Source: Mycobacterium deserti
GTDB lineage: Bacteria > Actinomycetota > Actinomycetes > Mycobacteriales > Mycobacteriaceae
Length of the DNA stretch: 64,000 nucleotides
NCBI RefSeq assembly: GCF_025345615.1
Contig: NZ_JAODWD010000005.1
Location: forward strand, 310,001 to 374,000
Direction: 5' to 3'
Part shown: positions 33,667 to 43,716 of the stretch, piece by piece
Layout: each line of letters begins with the position of its first letter
Numbering within the stretch: position 1 is the stretch's first letter
Made by a program: the position numbers and the translations under genes
The notes under the pieces: model-generated
Seen by the model: only the letters and a program-made list of their open reading frames with translations
What the model was told of the DNA's origin: nothing
The model's database searches: none

Positions 33667-33963
33667 TCAGAACGCGTGGCGGACCTCCGCGAGCCGGATG
33701 CGGCCGTCGGACGCGAGCACACCTTCGGCGCGCAACAGGTCGAGCTGGCGCGTGGTGAGGTGCGGCGCAGGCCGGCCCGACGCGCGGATCACCCGATGCC
33801 ACGGCAGGTCCGCCGAGTCGGTGCGCATGATCCAGGCGACGATACGAGGGCTGGAAAGCCCTGCTGCGTCGGCGATGTCGCCGTAGGTCGACACCCGGCC
33901 CGGCGGAATCGCGGCGACCAGTGCGCGCACCGTCTCCACCTGTTCGTCGCTGATCGCCGCCAT
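33667..33963 (-). CDS. alkyltransferase-like (ATL) DNA-binding protein
   Basis: 98-residue relative of O6-methylguanine methyltransferase in which the catalytic PCHR is changed to PWHRV, so it binds O6-alkylguanine but cannot transfer the alkyl group and instead flags lesions for nucleotide-excision repair. Visible: wing-helix VSTYGDIADAAGL and PWHRVIRASGRPA. Begins 2 bp after the lipV stop and is co-transcribed with it. Corresponds to Rv3204. Confidence 0.9.
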   Translation of the reverse strand: MAAISDEQVETVRALVAAIPPGRVSTYGDIADAAGLSSPRIVAWIMRTDSADLPWHRVIRASGRPAPHLTTRQLDLLRAEGVLASDGRIRLAEVRHAF

Positions 33964-33965
33964 CG

Positions 33966-34745
33966 CTACGACCCGAGCTGAGACCGGATCAGCGCAGCGG
34001 TGTCCTCGGGCCGGGCCTGCGGCACCATGTGGTCGCAGTCGAAGTCGAGCGACTCGAACGCGGGACGGTCGCTGAGGCAGGACAGCAACTCGTCGGTGAC
34101 ATACGGCGGCTTGGTCTTTGTCGCGCGGACGACTTTGATCCGAATCGCTGTGTCCGGCACCATGATCGGGCGCGCCAACTCGCTCCAATACGACATCATC
34201 GCCGGAATACTGATTCGCCACCCGGCGCGGCCGTTGGGCAGGTCGACCAGATGCTCGTCGAGTTCGCGTTCCAGCTCGTCGACGTCGACTTCGCCCCACG
34301 AGCCGTTTACTTTCTCGGCGCGGGCCTCGGCGCGGTCGGTGTAGTCCGGCGAGGCGAACATGTCGTCGGCGATGTCGCGCATCCAGCCGCCGTCCAACCC
34401 GACCGCAGGGTCGAGCAACACGAGCGCGTCGACGAGATCCGGTCGCGCCGTAGCCAGATTCAGCGCCACCGCGCAGCCGAACGAATGCCCGACGACCACC
34501 ACCGGTCGGCCCGCGTCGGCGTCCAGCAGGCGCGCCAGCGCAGTCGCGTTCGCTTCGATGGTCCACGGCGCCGCCCACGACGACCGGCCGTGGCCGAGCA
34601 GGTCCGGCGCGGCGATCGCGATGTCGGACAGGTGCCGTGTCGCCAGCGTCTGCCAGCGCTGGCCGTGACCGGTCAGCCCGTGGACAGCGAGTACGTCGGG
34701 GGGCCGTTCCGGCCCGTAGCGGTACACCTGTATCTGATCGCTCAC
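33966..34745 (-). CDS. lipV: alpha/beta-hydrolase LipV
   Basis: 259-residue alpha/beta hydrolase, likely an esterase or lipase. Nucleophile elbow GHSFG (Ser near 90), oxyanion strand VHGLTGHGQRW with HG, a candidate acid in the LDPAVGL region or later, and the catalytic His in FDCDHMVPQ near the C-terminus. Orthologue Rv3203 is a reported lipase. GTG 34745. Divergent from adnA across 64 bp; ATL follows in the same operon. Confidence 0.87.
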   Translation of the reverse strand: MSDQIQVYRYGPERPPDVLAVHGLTGHGQRWQTLATRHLSDIAIAAPDLLGHGRSSWAAPWTIEANATALARLLDADAGRPVVVVGHSFGCAVALNLATARPDLVDALVLLDPAVGLDGGWMRDIADDMFASPDYTDRAEARAEKVNGSWGEVDVDELERELDEHLVDLPNGRAGWRISIPAMMSYWSELARPIMVPDTAIRIKVVRATKTKPPYVTDELLSCLSDRPAFESLDFDCDHMVPQARPEDTAALIRSQLGS

Positions 34746-34809
34746 GGCTCTCGATGCTGCCAGCAGCCGCGACGGCTGATTTGTCGGACCCCCGTGCTGT
34801 CATTCCCTC

Positions 34810-37800
34810 ATGTCCGCACCGCACACCGACCTGACGCCGATTGCGCTCACCGATCCCGCGACGCGCGGCGTGGTGCGCCTGATCGGAGGGTCGGGCACCG
34901 GCAAAAGCCGACTGCTGGTCGAGACGGCCGTCGCGCACATCGCGGCCGGCACCGATCCGGAATCGGTTCTGCTGCTGACGGGTTCGGCCCGCCTCGGTGC
35001 GCAGTCGCGGGCGGCCATCACGTCGGCCCTGCTTGCGGCCGGTGACCGCGGGGTCGTGCGCGAACCGTTGGTGCGCACCGTGCACGCCTACGCGTTCGCG
35101 GTGCTGCGACTGGCCGCGCAGCGCAACGGCGACCCCCCGCCTCGGCTGATCACCAGCGCCGAGCAGGACGGCATCATCCGTGAACTTCTCGCAGGTGACC
35201 TCGAGGACGGTGACAAGGCCGCGGTCGCGTGGCCCACCCAGTTACGCCCGGCCCTAAGCACCGTCGGATTCGCCAACGAGCTGCGCGACCTGCTCGCACG
35301 CTGCACCGAACGCGGCGTGGATCCGCTTGAGCTGCAACGCATCGGACGCATCTCCGGCCGCCCCGAGTGGGTGGCCGCCGGTCAGTTCGCCCAGGTCTAC
35401 GAGCAGGTCATGCTGTTGCGTTCGGCTGTCGGGATGGCGGCGCCGCAGGCCACCGTGCCGGCGTTGGGCGCGGCCGAACTTGTCGGGGCCGCGCTGGAGG
35501 CCTTCGCCATGGACGCGGACCTGCTGGCCGCCGAACGCAGCCGCATCAGACTGCTCCTCATCGACGACGCCCAGCAGTTCGATCCGCAGGCGGCCCGCCT
35601 GGTGCGGGTGCTGGCAGCGGGTGCCGAACTCACCGTCATCGCAGGCGATCCCAACCAGTCGGTGTTCGGCTACCGTGGCGCCGATCCCATGCTGCTGCGT
35701 GGCGACGAGCCGGCGGTCACGCTGACACAGTCGCACCGCTGCGCTGCGGCCGTCGCGCGGGCCGTCACCGGGGTCGCGGACCGACTGCCCGGTGCCGACG
35801 GCGGACGCCACCTCGCCGGCGCCGAGGCCGCGGGCTCCCTCGCGGTGCGCATCGCCGCCTCCCCGCACGCCGAGTCGGCCATGATCGCCGACGCGCTGCG
35901 GCGAGCGCACCTGGTCGACGGCATGCCGTGGAAGGAAATGGCGGTCATCGTGCGCTCGGTGCCGCGGTCGGGTGCCGCCCTCGCGCGCACGCTCGCCGCG
36001 TCGGGGGTCCCCGTGGACATGCGCGCGCCGCACGCGCCGCTAGGTGACCAGCCCGCGGTGCAGGCGTTGTTGACCGTTCTGGACGCCACTGCCCACGGAC
36101 TGGACGCCGAGCAGGCACTGTCACTGCTGACGGGTCCGATCGGTCGCGTCGACCCGATTTCGCTGCGCCAACTGCGGCGGGCGTTGCGACGCGCTGACGG
36201 TCACCAGCCGCCGCGCGCGCTCGGGGATCTGCTCGTCGATGCGCTGGCGCAGGAGCCGGGCGGGCTGACCGCGGAATTGGCCCGCCCGTTGCGGCGCGTG
36301 CGTGCAGTGCTGACCGCCGCCGGGCGCAGCGCCGACGAGGGCGCGGACCCGCGTTACACGCTGTGGCAGGCCTGGCACCGCTCCGGTCTGCAGCGGCGTT
36401 GGCTGTCCGCCAGCGAACGCGGCGGACCTACCGGTGCGCAGGCCGACCTCGACCTCGACGCCGTGACCGCGCTGTTCGACGTGGCAGAGCAGTATGTGAG
36501 CCAAACCGCGGGCGCTTCACTGCGCGGACTCGCCGACCATGTGCGGTCGCTGGGGCTGCCCGCCGTGCCGCGCGGCGAGCAAGCCGAGCCCGACGCCGTC
36601 GCGGTGGTCAGTGCGCATGCGGCGCTCGGCCGCGAATGGGACTTCGTCGTCATCGCCGGGCTGCAGGAAGGGCTGTGGCCCAACACTATTCCCCGTGGCG
36701 GCGTGCTGGGCACCCAGCAGCTCGTCGACGTGATGGACGGCGTCGCCACCGCCGCGGACAGGGGCCTGTCCACCCGGGCCCCGCTGCTCGCCGACGAACG
36801 CCGACTGCTCATCGCAGCCATGGGACGGGCTCGCAGCAGGCTGTTGGTGACCGCCGTCGACACCGACAACGGCGACGACTCGATGCTGCCGTCGCCGTTC
36901 TGCTACGAACTGGCCGCCCTGGCAACCGACACCGGCCCGGCCGCCGATGCGCCGATCAAGGCGCCTCCGGTGCTCGTGCCCGCGGCATTGGTCGGCCGCC
37001 TGCGTGCGGTTGTCTGCGCACCCGATGGCGCGGTCGACGACGCGGTGCGCGTCTGCGCAGCAGCACAACTGGCCCGCCTCGCCGAAGCCGGCGTCGCCGG
37101 AGCAGACCCCGCGCAGTGGCATGCGATGACACCGTTGTCCAGCGATCAGCCGCTATGGTCCGGCGACGCCCACACGGTCACACTGTCACCGTCGACCCTG
37201 CAGATGCTGACCGACTGCCCCCTGCGCTGGCTGCTCGAGCGGCACGGCGGCACCGACGGGCGAGATGTGCGGTCCGCCGTCGGCTCGCTGGTGCATGCGC
37301 TACTGGCCGACCCCGCCACGACCGACATCCAACTGGTCAACCTGGAAAAGGTCTGGGAGAAGCTGCCGTTCGAGTCGGCCTGGTACTCGGACAACGAACT
37401 CGACCGGCACCGCGTCATGCTGGCGACCTTCGCCGAATGGCGCGCGCAGACTCGCGGTGAGTTGACCGAAGTCGGCGTCGAGGTCGACGTCGAGGGCATC
37501 GTCGGCCGAAGCGACGGTGCGGGCCCGCAGGTCCGCGTCCGGGGCCGGGTCGACCGACTCGAACGCGACGGCGCAGGCCGCCTTGTCGTCGTCGACATCA
37601 AGACCGGCAAGACGCCGGTCACCAAGGACGACGCACAGAGCCACGCACAGCTGGCCATGTACCAGTTAGCCATCGCGGAAGGGCTTGTTCCGCACGGTGA
37701 TTCACCAGGCGGTGGCCGCCTGGTCTACCTCGGCAAGATCAGCGCGTCGGGTGCCACCGAGCGTGAGCAGGACGCGCTGACGCCCGAGGCGCACGCGCAA

Positions 37801-37932
37801 TGGCGCGACGCCGTCCACGACGCTGCCCGCGCCACGCAGGGCCCCGAGTTCGTCGCGCGGGTCAACGACGGCTGCGCACACTGCCCGGTGCGGGCGATGT
37901 GCCCGGCCCAGAGCACGGTGGGACGGTCATGA
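34810..37932 (+). CDS. adnA: AdnA, UvrD-like helicase/nuclease subunit of the AdnAB DNA-end resection complex
   Basis: One subunit of the mycobacterial AdnAB motor-nuclease, which resects double-strand ends for recombination. 1040 residues: an N-terminal SF1 motor with Walker A GGSGTGKSRLL (K32), Walker B LLIDDAQQFD (DDAQ instead of the usual DEYQ), motif VI-like VTAVDTDNGD, then a C-terminal RecB-type PD-(D/E)XK nuclease: VVVDIKTGKTPVTKDD and QLAMYQLA. The AddB/AdnA iron-sulfur staple is present: an upstream Cys in TDCPLRWLL plus CX2CX5C in CAHCPVRAMC. From the literature, the partner AdnB is the essential motor. ATGA overlap with adnB. Confidence 0.95.
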   Translation: MSAPHTDLTPIALTDPATRGVVRLIGGSGTGKSRLLVETAVAHIAAGTDPESVLLLTGSARLGAQSRAAITSALLAAGDRGVVREPLVRTVHAYAFAVLRLAAQRNGDPPPRLITSAEQDGIIRELLAGDLEDGDKAAVAWPTQLRPALSTVGFANELRDLLARCTERGVDPLELQRIGRISGRPEWVAAGQFAQVYEQVMLLRSAVGMAAPQATVPALGAAELVGAALEAFAMDADLLAAERSRIRLLLIDDAQQFDPQAARLVRVLAAGAELTVIAGDPNQSVFGYRGADPMLLRGDEPAVTLTQSHRCAAAVARAVTGVADRLPGADGGRHLAGAEAAGSLAVRIAASPHAESAMIADALRRAHLVDGMPWKEMAVIVRSVPRSGAALARTLAASGVPVDMRAPHAPLGDQPAVQALLTVLDATAHGLDAEQALSLLTGPIGRVDPISLRQLRRALRRADGHQPPRALGDLLVDALAQEPGGLTAELARPLRRVRAVLTAAGRSADEGADPRYTLWQAWHRSGLQRRWLSASERGGPTGAQADLDLDAVTALFDVAEQYVSQTAGASLRGLADHVRSLGLPAVPRGEQAEPDAVAVVSAHAALGREWDFVVIAGLQEGLWPNTIPRGGVLGTQQLVDVMDGVATAADRGLSTRAPLLADERRLLIAAMGRARSRLLVTAVDTDNGDDSMLPSPFCYELAALATDTGPAADAPIKAPPVLVPAALVGRLRAVVCAPDGAVDDAVRVCAAAQLARLAEAGVAGADPAQWHAMTPLSSDQPLWSGDAHTVTLSPSTLQMLTDCPLRWLLERHGGTDGRDVRSAVGSLVHALLADPATTDIQLVNLEKVWEKLPFESAWYSDNELDRHRVMLATFAEWRAQTRGELTEVGVEVDVEGIVGRSDGAGPQVRVRGRVDRLERDGAGRLVVVDIKTGKTPVTKDDAQSHAQLAMYQLAIAEGLVPHGDSPGGGRLVYLGKISASGATEREQDALTPEAHAQWRDAVHDAARATQGPEFVARVNDGCAHCPVRAMCPAQSTVGRS

Positions 37933-40900
37933 CAACGCGCTACACCCCGACCGAGCTGGCGTCGGCGCTGGGGCTTTTCGCACCCACCGAGGAGCAGGCG
38001 GCCGTTATTGAGGCTCCACCAGGCCCCCTCGTGGTGATCGCGGGCGCCGGCGCGGGCAAGACCGAGACCATGGCCGCCCGGGTGGTCTGGCTGGTGGCCA
38101 ACGGCTACGCCCGGCCCAGTGAGGTCCTCGGGCTGACGTTCACCCGCAAGGCCGCAGGCCAGCTGCTGCGCCGGGTGCGTATGCGGCTGGCGCGGTTGGC
38201 CGGCGCCGGCTTGCTACCCAACGCTTCCGACATGGTGGACGAACCGGCGACCGTCAGCACCTACCATGCCTTCGCCGGCAACCTGCTGCGCGAGCACGGA
38301 CTGTTGTTGCCGATCGAGCCGGAGACCCGCTTGCTGAGCGAAACGGAGTTGTGGCAGTTGGCGTTTCGGGTCGTGTGCGACTATTCGCACCTCCACACCG
38401 ACAAGTCGCCCGCCGCCATCACCTCGATGGTGTTGCGCCTGGCAGGTCAGTTGGCCGAGCACCTCGTCGACACCGCACAGTTGCGCGACACGCACGTCGA
38501 GCTGGAGCGGCTGGTGCACACCCTGCCCGCGGGCACCTACCAACGCGACCGTGGGCCCAGCCAATGGCTGTTGCGCATGCTCTCGACGCAGACCGAGCGC
38601 ACGGTGCTCGTGCCGCTAATCGACGCGCTGCACGCCCGCATGCAGGCCGAGAAGGCGATGGACTTCGGCATGCAGATGGCCTCGGCCGCCCGGCTGGCAT
38701 CGTCGTTCCCGCATGTCGGCCAACAGCTGCGCAGCCGGTATCGCGTCGTCCTGCTCGACGAGTATCAGGACACCGGTCACGCGCAGCGGGTCGCGCTGTC
38801 CTCGCTGTTCGGGGGAGGGGTGGACGACGACCTCGCGCTGACCGCAGTGGGCGATCCCATTCAGTCGATCTATGGCTGGCGCGGCGCGTCGGCCACCAAC
38901 CTGCCGCGGTTCACCACCGATTTCCCTCGGTCCGACGGCACGCCCGCTCCGACGCTGGAACTGCGCACCAGCTGGCGCAATCCGCCGCGGGCGTTGTATC
39001 TGGCCAATGCCGTGTCGACGCAGGCCCGCCGCCGGTCGGTTGCGGTACGCGAACTGCGGCCACGCCCCGACGCCGAGCCGGGCACCATTCGTTGCGCGCT
39101 GCTGAACGACGTGGCGGCCGAACGCGATTGGCTGGCAGACCATTTGGCGAGTGTCTATCACGGCGCGCGCGAGCAGGGTGAATCCGCGCCGACGGCCGCG
39201 GTGCTCGTACGCCGCAACGCCGACGCGGCGCCGATGGCTGAGGCGCTCACCGCACGTGGTGTGCCGGTCGAGGTGGTCGGTATGGCTGGTCTGCTCGGAG
39301 TGGCGGAGGTCGCCGACGTGGTGGCGATGTTGCGGCTTGTGGCAGACCCCACCGCGGGTACGGCCGCCATGCGGGTGCTCACGGGCCCGCGCTGGCGCCT
39401 GTGTGGCCGCGACATCGCGGCGCTGTGGCGACGTGCCGTCGAAATCGACGAACCGGCAACGGGTTGTGCGGCGACCGACCGTATCGTCGCCCAAGCCGAC
39501 CCCGAAGCCGACGCTCCATGCCTGGCCGACGCCATCTGCGATCCCGGTTCGGCGGCGGCGTACTCGGCTGCGGGCTACGCCCGCATCGAAGCGCTCGCCC
39601 GAGAACTGACCGCGCTGCGGGCGCACCTGTCACACCCGCTGCCCGATCTGGTCGCCGAGATACGTCGGGTCATCGGGGTGGATACCGAAGTGCGTGCCAG
39701 ACAACCGGTGTCGGCGGGATGGTCGGGCACTGAGCACCTCGACGCGTTCGCCGATGTGGTGGTGGGGTTCGCCAGCCGTCCCGCCGCCACGCTGCCCGGC
39801 CTGCTGGCCTACCTCGACGCCGCGGAAGAGGTCGAGAACGGCCTGGCGCCCGCCGAAGTGACCGTCGCCCACGACCGCGTGCAGATCCTCACTGTGCATG
39901 CCGCGAAGGGACTGGAATGGCAGGTGGTCGCCGTGCCACATCTCAGCGGTCGGGTATTCCCGTCCACTGCGTCGACACGGACCTGGCTCACCGACGCGGG
40001 TGACCTACCGCCGCTGCTGCGCGGCGACCGCGCCACGATGTCCGAGCACGGTGTGCCAGTACTCGACACCGACGACGTCAACGATCGTAAACAGCTGTCC
40101 GACGAGATCTTCGAGCATAAGAAGCGCCTCGAGCAGCGCCGCGTCGACGAGGAGCGCCGACTGCTGTACGTGGCCATCACCCGCGCCGAGGACACCCTGC
40201 TGCTGTCCGGTCACCACTGGGGTGCCACCGAGACGAAACCCCGGGGCCCATCGGAGTTCCTCTGTGAGCTCAAGGACATCATCGAGCAGGCGGCCGCCAC
40301 GGGCGAGCCGTGTGGTGTCATCGAACAGTGGGCTCCCCCTCCCGCCGACGGAGAAGTGAACCCGTTGCGAGACAGGCAGATCGAAGCCGTCTGGCCGCCC
40401 GACCCGGCAGGCTCGCAGCGCGGCGAGGTCGACCGTGGGGCAGCCCTCGTCACGCAGGCGAAGTCGGGCGAACTCGGCGGCGCCGTCACCGAGATCGAGG
40501 GCTGGTCGGCCGACGTCGACGCGCTACTGGCCGAACGGGACCGGGAGCCGGAACCCATGCCGATACGGCTTCCAGCGCAGGTGTCGGTGAGCACTCTGGT
40601 CGATCTGGGCCGCGACCCTGCGGCGGTCGCTCAGCGGCTGCGCCGCCGACTGCCGACACCGCCGGACCCGCATGCGCTGCTGGGCACGGCCTTTCACGAT
40701 TGGGTGCAGAGGTTCTACCACGCCGAGCGGCTGTTCGATCTCGACGACCTGCCCGGTGCGGTCGACCGCGACAACGGCACGGCCGACGAGCTCGCCGAAC
40801 TGCAGTCCGCCTTTGCGCTCTCGCCGTGGGCCGCGCGCACGCCGGTCGACGTCGAGGTGCCGTTCGACATGGTCATCGCCGGCCGTGTGGTGCGCGGACG

Positions 40901-41159
40901 CATCGACGCCGTGTTCGCCGACGAGGACGGCGGCGCCACAGTCGTGGACTGGAAGACCGGCGACCCGCCTCGCACACCGGAAGACAAGCGACACGCCGCA
41001 ATTCAGCTCGCGGTCTACCGATTGGCGTGGGCGAGGTTGCAGGGCTTGCCGGTCGGCCGGGTCCGCGCGGCCTTCCACTACGTGCGAAGCGGCGAGACTG
41101 TTACCCCGATGAATCTGCCCGACGCCGACGAACTCGCCGGGTTTCTCGACGCGGCGTGA
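37929..41159 (+). CDS. adnB: AdnB, second helicase/nuclease subunit of AdnAB
   Basis: 1076-residue partner of AdnA. The motor is canonical: Walker A AGAGAGKTETMAARV (K44), LTFTRKAA, Walker B LLDEYQDTGHAQ, GDPIQSIYGWRGA (motif III), HAAKGLEWQVV (motif V) and VAITRAEDTLLLSG (motif VI). The C-terminal nuclease has GTAFHDWVQRF, GRIDAVFADE and VVDWKTGDPPRTPEDK followed by QLAVYRLAW. No Fe-S cysteine set, unlike AdnA. The ATG overlaps the adnA stop (ATGA), so the two subunits are made in equal amounts. The frame extends 129 bp into adnA but without function. Confidence 0.95.
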   Translation: MTTRYTPTELASALGLFAPTEEQAAVIEAPPGPLVVIAGAGAGKTETMAARVVWLVANGYARPSEVLGLTFTRKAAGQLLRRVRMRLARLAGAGLLPNASDMVDEPATVSTYHAFAGNLLREHGLLLPIEPETRLLSETELWQLAFRVVCDYSHLHTDKSPAAITSMVLRLAGQLAEHLVDTAQLRDTHVELERLVHTLPAGTYQRDRGPSQWLLRMLSTQTERTVLVPLIDALHARMQAEKAMDFGMQMASAARLASSFPHVGQQLRSRYRVVLLDEYQDTGHAQRVALSSLFGGGVDDDLALTAVGDPIQSIYGWRGASATNLPRFTTDFPRSDGTPAPTLELRTSWRNPPRALYLANAVSTQARRRSVAVRELRPRPDAEPGTIRCALLNDVAAERDWLADHLASVYHGAREQGESAPTAAVLVRRNADAAPMAEALTARGVPVEVVGMAGLLGVAEVADVVAMLRLVADPTAGTAAMRVLTGPRWRLCGRDIAALWRRAVEIDEPATGCAATDRIVAQADPEADAPCLADAICDPGSAAAYSAAGYARIEALARELTALRAHLSHPLPDLVAEIRRVIGVDTEVRARQPVSAGWSGTEHLDAFADVVVGFASRPAATLPGLLAYLDAAEEVENGLAPAEVTVAHDRVQILTVHAAKGLEWQVVAVPHLSGRVFPSTASTRTWLTDAGDLPPLLRGDRATMSEHGVPVLDTDDVNDRKQLSDEIFEHKKRLEQRRVDEERRLLYVAITRAEDTLLLSGHHWGATETKPRGPSEFLCELKDIIEQAAATGEPCGVIEQWAPPPADGEVNPLRDRQIEAVWPPDPAGSQRGEVDRGAALVTQAKSGELGGAVTEIEGWSADVDALLAERDREPEPMPIRLPAQVSVSTLVDLGRDPAAVAQRLRRRLPTPPDPHALLGTAFHDWVQRFYHAERLFDLDDLPGAVDRDNGTADELAELQSAFALSPWAARTPVDVEVPFDMVIAGRVVRGRIDAVFADEDGGATVVDWKTGDPPRTPEDKRHAAIQLAVYRLAWARLQGLPVGRVRAAFHYVRSGETVTPMNLPDADELAGFLDAA

Positions 41160-41169
41160 GAGGAGCCGC

Positions 41170-41565
41170 CTAAGAGCTTCGGTACACCTTGAGCGCCTGG
41201 GCGATCATCGGAATTTGCAGCGGCAGCCGCGCGATCGCGATCGCGCGCATGTACCACGGCTTGTCCCACCACAGCCGCACCATGTTGATATTGCCCGGCC
41301 ACACCGCGAGGAACAGCGCGATCGCGGCAAGCGCGCCGACGCGCCGGGTCGCAGGCGCCAACATCAGCCCGCCGACCGCGACTTCGGCCGCGCCCGAGGC
41401 GTAGGTGTAGAAGCGCTGGGTGCCCGGCAACTCGACCGGCACGATCGTGTCGAACGGCTTGGGCGCCACGAAGTGCAGCACACCCATCCCGACGAGCAGC
41501 GCACCCATCTGCGTCGCACGGGTGGGGCTGGCGATCTGCTGAAGTTCGGGTGGGGGAGAGGTCAT
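41170..41565 (-). CDS. DoxX-family membrane protein
   Basis: 131-residue protein with three to four membrane helices (for example ALLVGMGVLHFVAP, RFYTYASGAAEVAVGGLML, ALAAIALFLAVWPGNINMV). DoxX-type core: VGMGVLHFVAPKPFD then ASGAAEVAVGG. Function of the family is unclear; some act in oxidative-stress membrane complexes. ATG 41565; a longer frame to 41688 overlaps the divergent channel gene and is rejected. Convergent with adnB (10 bp gap). Confidence 0.82.
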   Translation of the reverse strand: MTSPPPELQQIASPTRATQMGALLVGMGVLHFVAPKPFDTIVPVELPGTQRFYTYASGAAEVAVGGLMLAPATRRVGALAAIALFLAVWPGNINMVRLWWDKPWYMRAIAIARLPLQIPMIAQALKVYRSS

Positions 41566-41611
41566 GATTACATTGTGCTGGTGCGGCAGTCCCATGCGGT
41601 GACAGACCCTC

Positions 41612-42706
41612 GTGGCTAAGGGCAAACTCCGGCGTCGGCTCCGCCGGTTCGACGAGTCGCTGGCCGACCAGCCAGTCCACGCCCTCACCGACCGGGTGCA
41701 GATTCCCAGCGACCCGGTTAGCCCGGGACGTCGGATTACGACCCGGGTCGTCTACGCGCTGGCGGCGTTGTTCGCGGCGGTCATCATCGTCTACCTCGAC
41801 CGTCACGGCTACCGCGATGTTGAGAGCAGCCCGAACCCGAACGACCCGCTGTCGTTCCTCGACTGCCTGTACTACGCGACGGTGTCGCTGTCGACCACCG
41901 GCTACGGCGACATCACCCCCGTCACACCGTCGGCGAGGCTGATCAACGTCCTGGTGATCACGCCGCTGCGGGTCGCGTTCCTGATCGTGCTCATCGGTAC
42001 GACGGTCGAAACGCTCACCACGCAGTCGCGGCAGGTCTACCAAATCCAGCGATGGAGGAACAAAGTGCGCAACCACATCGTGATCGTGGGATACGGCACC
42101 AAGGGCCGGACCGCCGCTGCCGCGATGGTCGGCGATGAGGTCGCCCCCAGCGAGATCGTGGTGATCGACGACGATGCCGCCGCGCTGGAACGCGCCAAGA
42201 GCGCGGGTCTGGTGACGGTGCGCGGCAGCGCGACCAGCTTCGAAGTCCTGCGACTGGCCAGCGCTCAGCACGCCAAGGCGATCATCGTCGCCACCAACAC
42301 CGACGAATCCGCTGTGCTCGTCACGCTGACCGCCCGCGAACTGGCGCCGAAAGCGAAGATCATCGCAGCCGTCCGCGAGGCCGAGAACCAGCATCTGCTC
42401 GAGCAGTCGGGCGCCGATTCCACCGTCGTCACTTCGGAGACGGCCGGCCGTCTGCTGGGCATCGCCGTGCAGACCCCCAGCGTCGTGGAGATGATGGAAG
42501 ACCTGCTGACGCCCGATGCCGGGTTCGCCATCTCGGAACGCGAGGTCAGCCCCAAGGAGGTCGGCGGATCGCCGCGGCACAACACCGACATCGTGCTCGG
42601 CGTCGTGCGTGACGGGAAGCTGGTCCGCGTCGACGACCCGGAGGTCGACGCGCTCGAACTCGGCGACCGCCTGCTCTACATCCGCAGTGCGGACGCGGAG
42701 CGGTGA
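41612..42706 (+). CDS. two-helix potassium channel with RCK/TrkA domain
   Basis: 364-residue K+ channel subunit (Rv3200c type). Two membrane helices (about 47-62 and 107-128) flank the selectivity filter STTGYGD (95-100 region), then a cytosolic RCK (TrkA-N) domain with NAD-type loop HIVIVGYGTKGR (about 154-165) and a TrkA-C domain ending RLLYIRSADAER. It should gate K+ flux in response to a cytosolic ligand. GTG 41612. The following nudC gene starts 52 bp on in the same direction. Confidence 0.92.
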   Translation: MAKGKLRRRLRRFDESLADQPVHALTDRVQIPSDPVSPGRRITTRVVYALAALFAAVIIVYLDRHGYRDVESSPNPNDPLSFLDCLYYATVSLSTTGYGDITPVTPSARLINVLVITPLRVAFLIVLIGTTVETLTTQSRQVYQIQRWRNKVRNHIVIVGYGTKGRTAAAAMVGDEVAPSEIVVIDDDAAALERAKSAGLVTVRGSATSFEVLRLASAQHAKAIIVATNTDESAVLVTLTARELAPKAKIIAAVREAENQHLLEQSGADSTVVTSETAGRLLGIAVQTPSVVEMMEDLLTPDAGFAISEREVSPKEVGGSPRHNTDIVLGVVRDGKLVRVDDPEVDALELGDRLLYIRSADAER

Positions 42707-42758
42707 TGTGGGGGCACCTCCCGCTTGCGGGGGACGCCTGCGCGAAGAACAGAGTGCG

Positions 42759-43691
42759 ATGAGCGGCCCCGACTTCCGACTCCGCAACATCCCACTGCTG
42801 TCCCGGGTCGGCGCCGACCGCGCCGATAATCTGCGCACGGACATCGACGCGGCCACCGCAGGCTGGCCCGACGCGCAGCTGCTGCGCGTCGACGGTCGCA
42901 ACCAGGTGCTGATCTCCGGCGGCCAAGTGGTCCTCGGCCCCGCGGCCAAGGTCGGCGACAAGCCGCCGGACAACGCCGTCTTCCTCGGCCGGCTCAACGA
43001 CGGACGCCACGTCTGGGCGATCCGAGCCGCTCTCGAGGGGCCGGACGATCCGCACACCGAAACCGAGGTGCTGGACCTGCGCCGTGCCGGCCAGATCTTC
43101 GACGACGTCAGCGCGCAGCTGGTGGCGACGGCGACCGCGCTGCTCAACTGGCACGACAACGCGCGCTTCAGCCCCGTCGACGGCTCGCCGACCAAGCCGA
43201 TCAAAGGCGGCTGGTCGCGGGTGAACCCGGTCAACGGCCACGAGGAGTTCCCCCGCATCGACCCGGCCGTCATCTGTCTTGTGCACGACGGCCACGACCG
43301 CGCGGTGCTCGCCCGCCAAACGGTGTGGCCCGAACGCCTGTTCTCGATCCTGGCCGGTTTCGTCGAGGCCGGCGAATCGTTCGAGACGTGCGTCGTCCGT
43401 GAGATCGCCGAGGAGATCGGGTTGACGGTCACCGACGTGCGCTACCTCGGCAGCCAGCCGTGGCCGTTCCCGCGGTCGCTGATGATCGGTTTCCACGCCG
43501 TCGGCGACCCCGAACAGGAGTTCTCGTTCAACGACGGCGAAATCGCCGAGGCGGCCTGGTTCACCCGCGCCGAGATCCGCGAGGCGCTGGCCACCGGTGA
43601 CTGGAGTAGCGACTCACCGTCGCGCCTGCTGTTGCCGGGGTCCATCTCGATCGCCCGGGAAATCATCGAGTCCTGGGCGGCGCTGGACTGA
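42759..43691 (+). CDS. nudC: NAD(H) pyrophosphatase / RNA deNADding enzyme NudC
   Basis: Nudix hydrolase cleaving NADH and NAD-capped RNA; in M. tuberculosis it influences activation of isoniazid and ethionamide adducts. 310 residues. Nudix box GFVEAGESFETCVVREIAEEIGL (GX5EX7REUXEEXGU) near residue 205, followed by the NADH-pyrophosphatase signature SQPWPFPRS. The zinc-ribbon cysteines of E. coli NudC are missing: the ribbon region reads NARFSPVDGSPTK with Ser/Pro in place of Cys. ATG 42759; the longer frame to 42516 overlaps the channel gene. Confidence 0.94.
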   Translation: MSGPDFRLRNIPLLSRVGADRADNLRTDIDAATAGWPDAQLLRVDGRNQVLISGGQVVLGPAAKVGDKPPDNAVFLGRLNDGRHVWAIRAALEGPDDPHTETEVLDLRRAGQIFDDVSAQLVATATALLNWHDNARFSPVDGSPTKPIKGGWSRVNPVNGHEEFPRIDPAVICLVHDGHDRAVLARQTVWPERLFSILAGFVEAGESFETCVVREIAEEIGLTVTDVRYLGSQPWPFPRSLMIGFHAVGDPEQEFSFNDGEIAEAAWFTRAEIREALATGDWSSDSPSRLLLPGSISIAREIIESWAALD

Positions 43692-43716
43692 TGTCGCCGC
43701 CGTCGCGGTTTCCGGA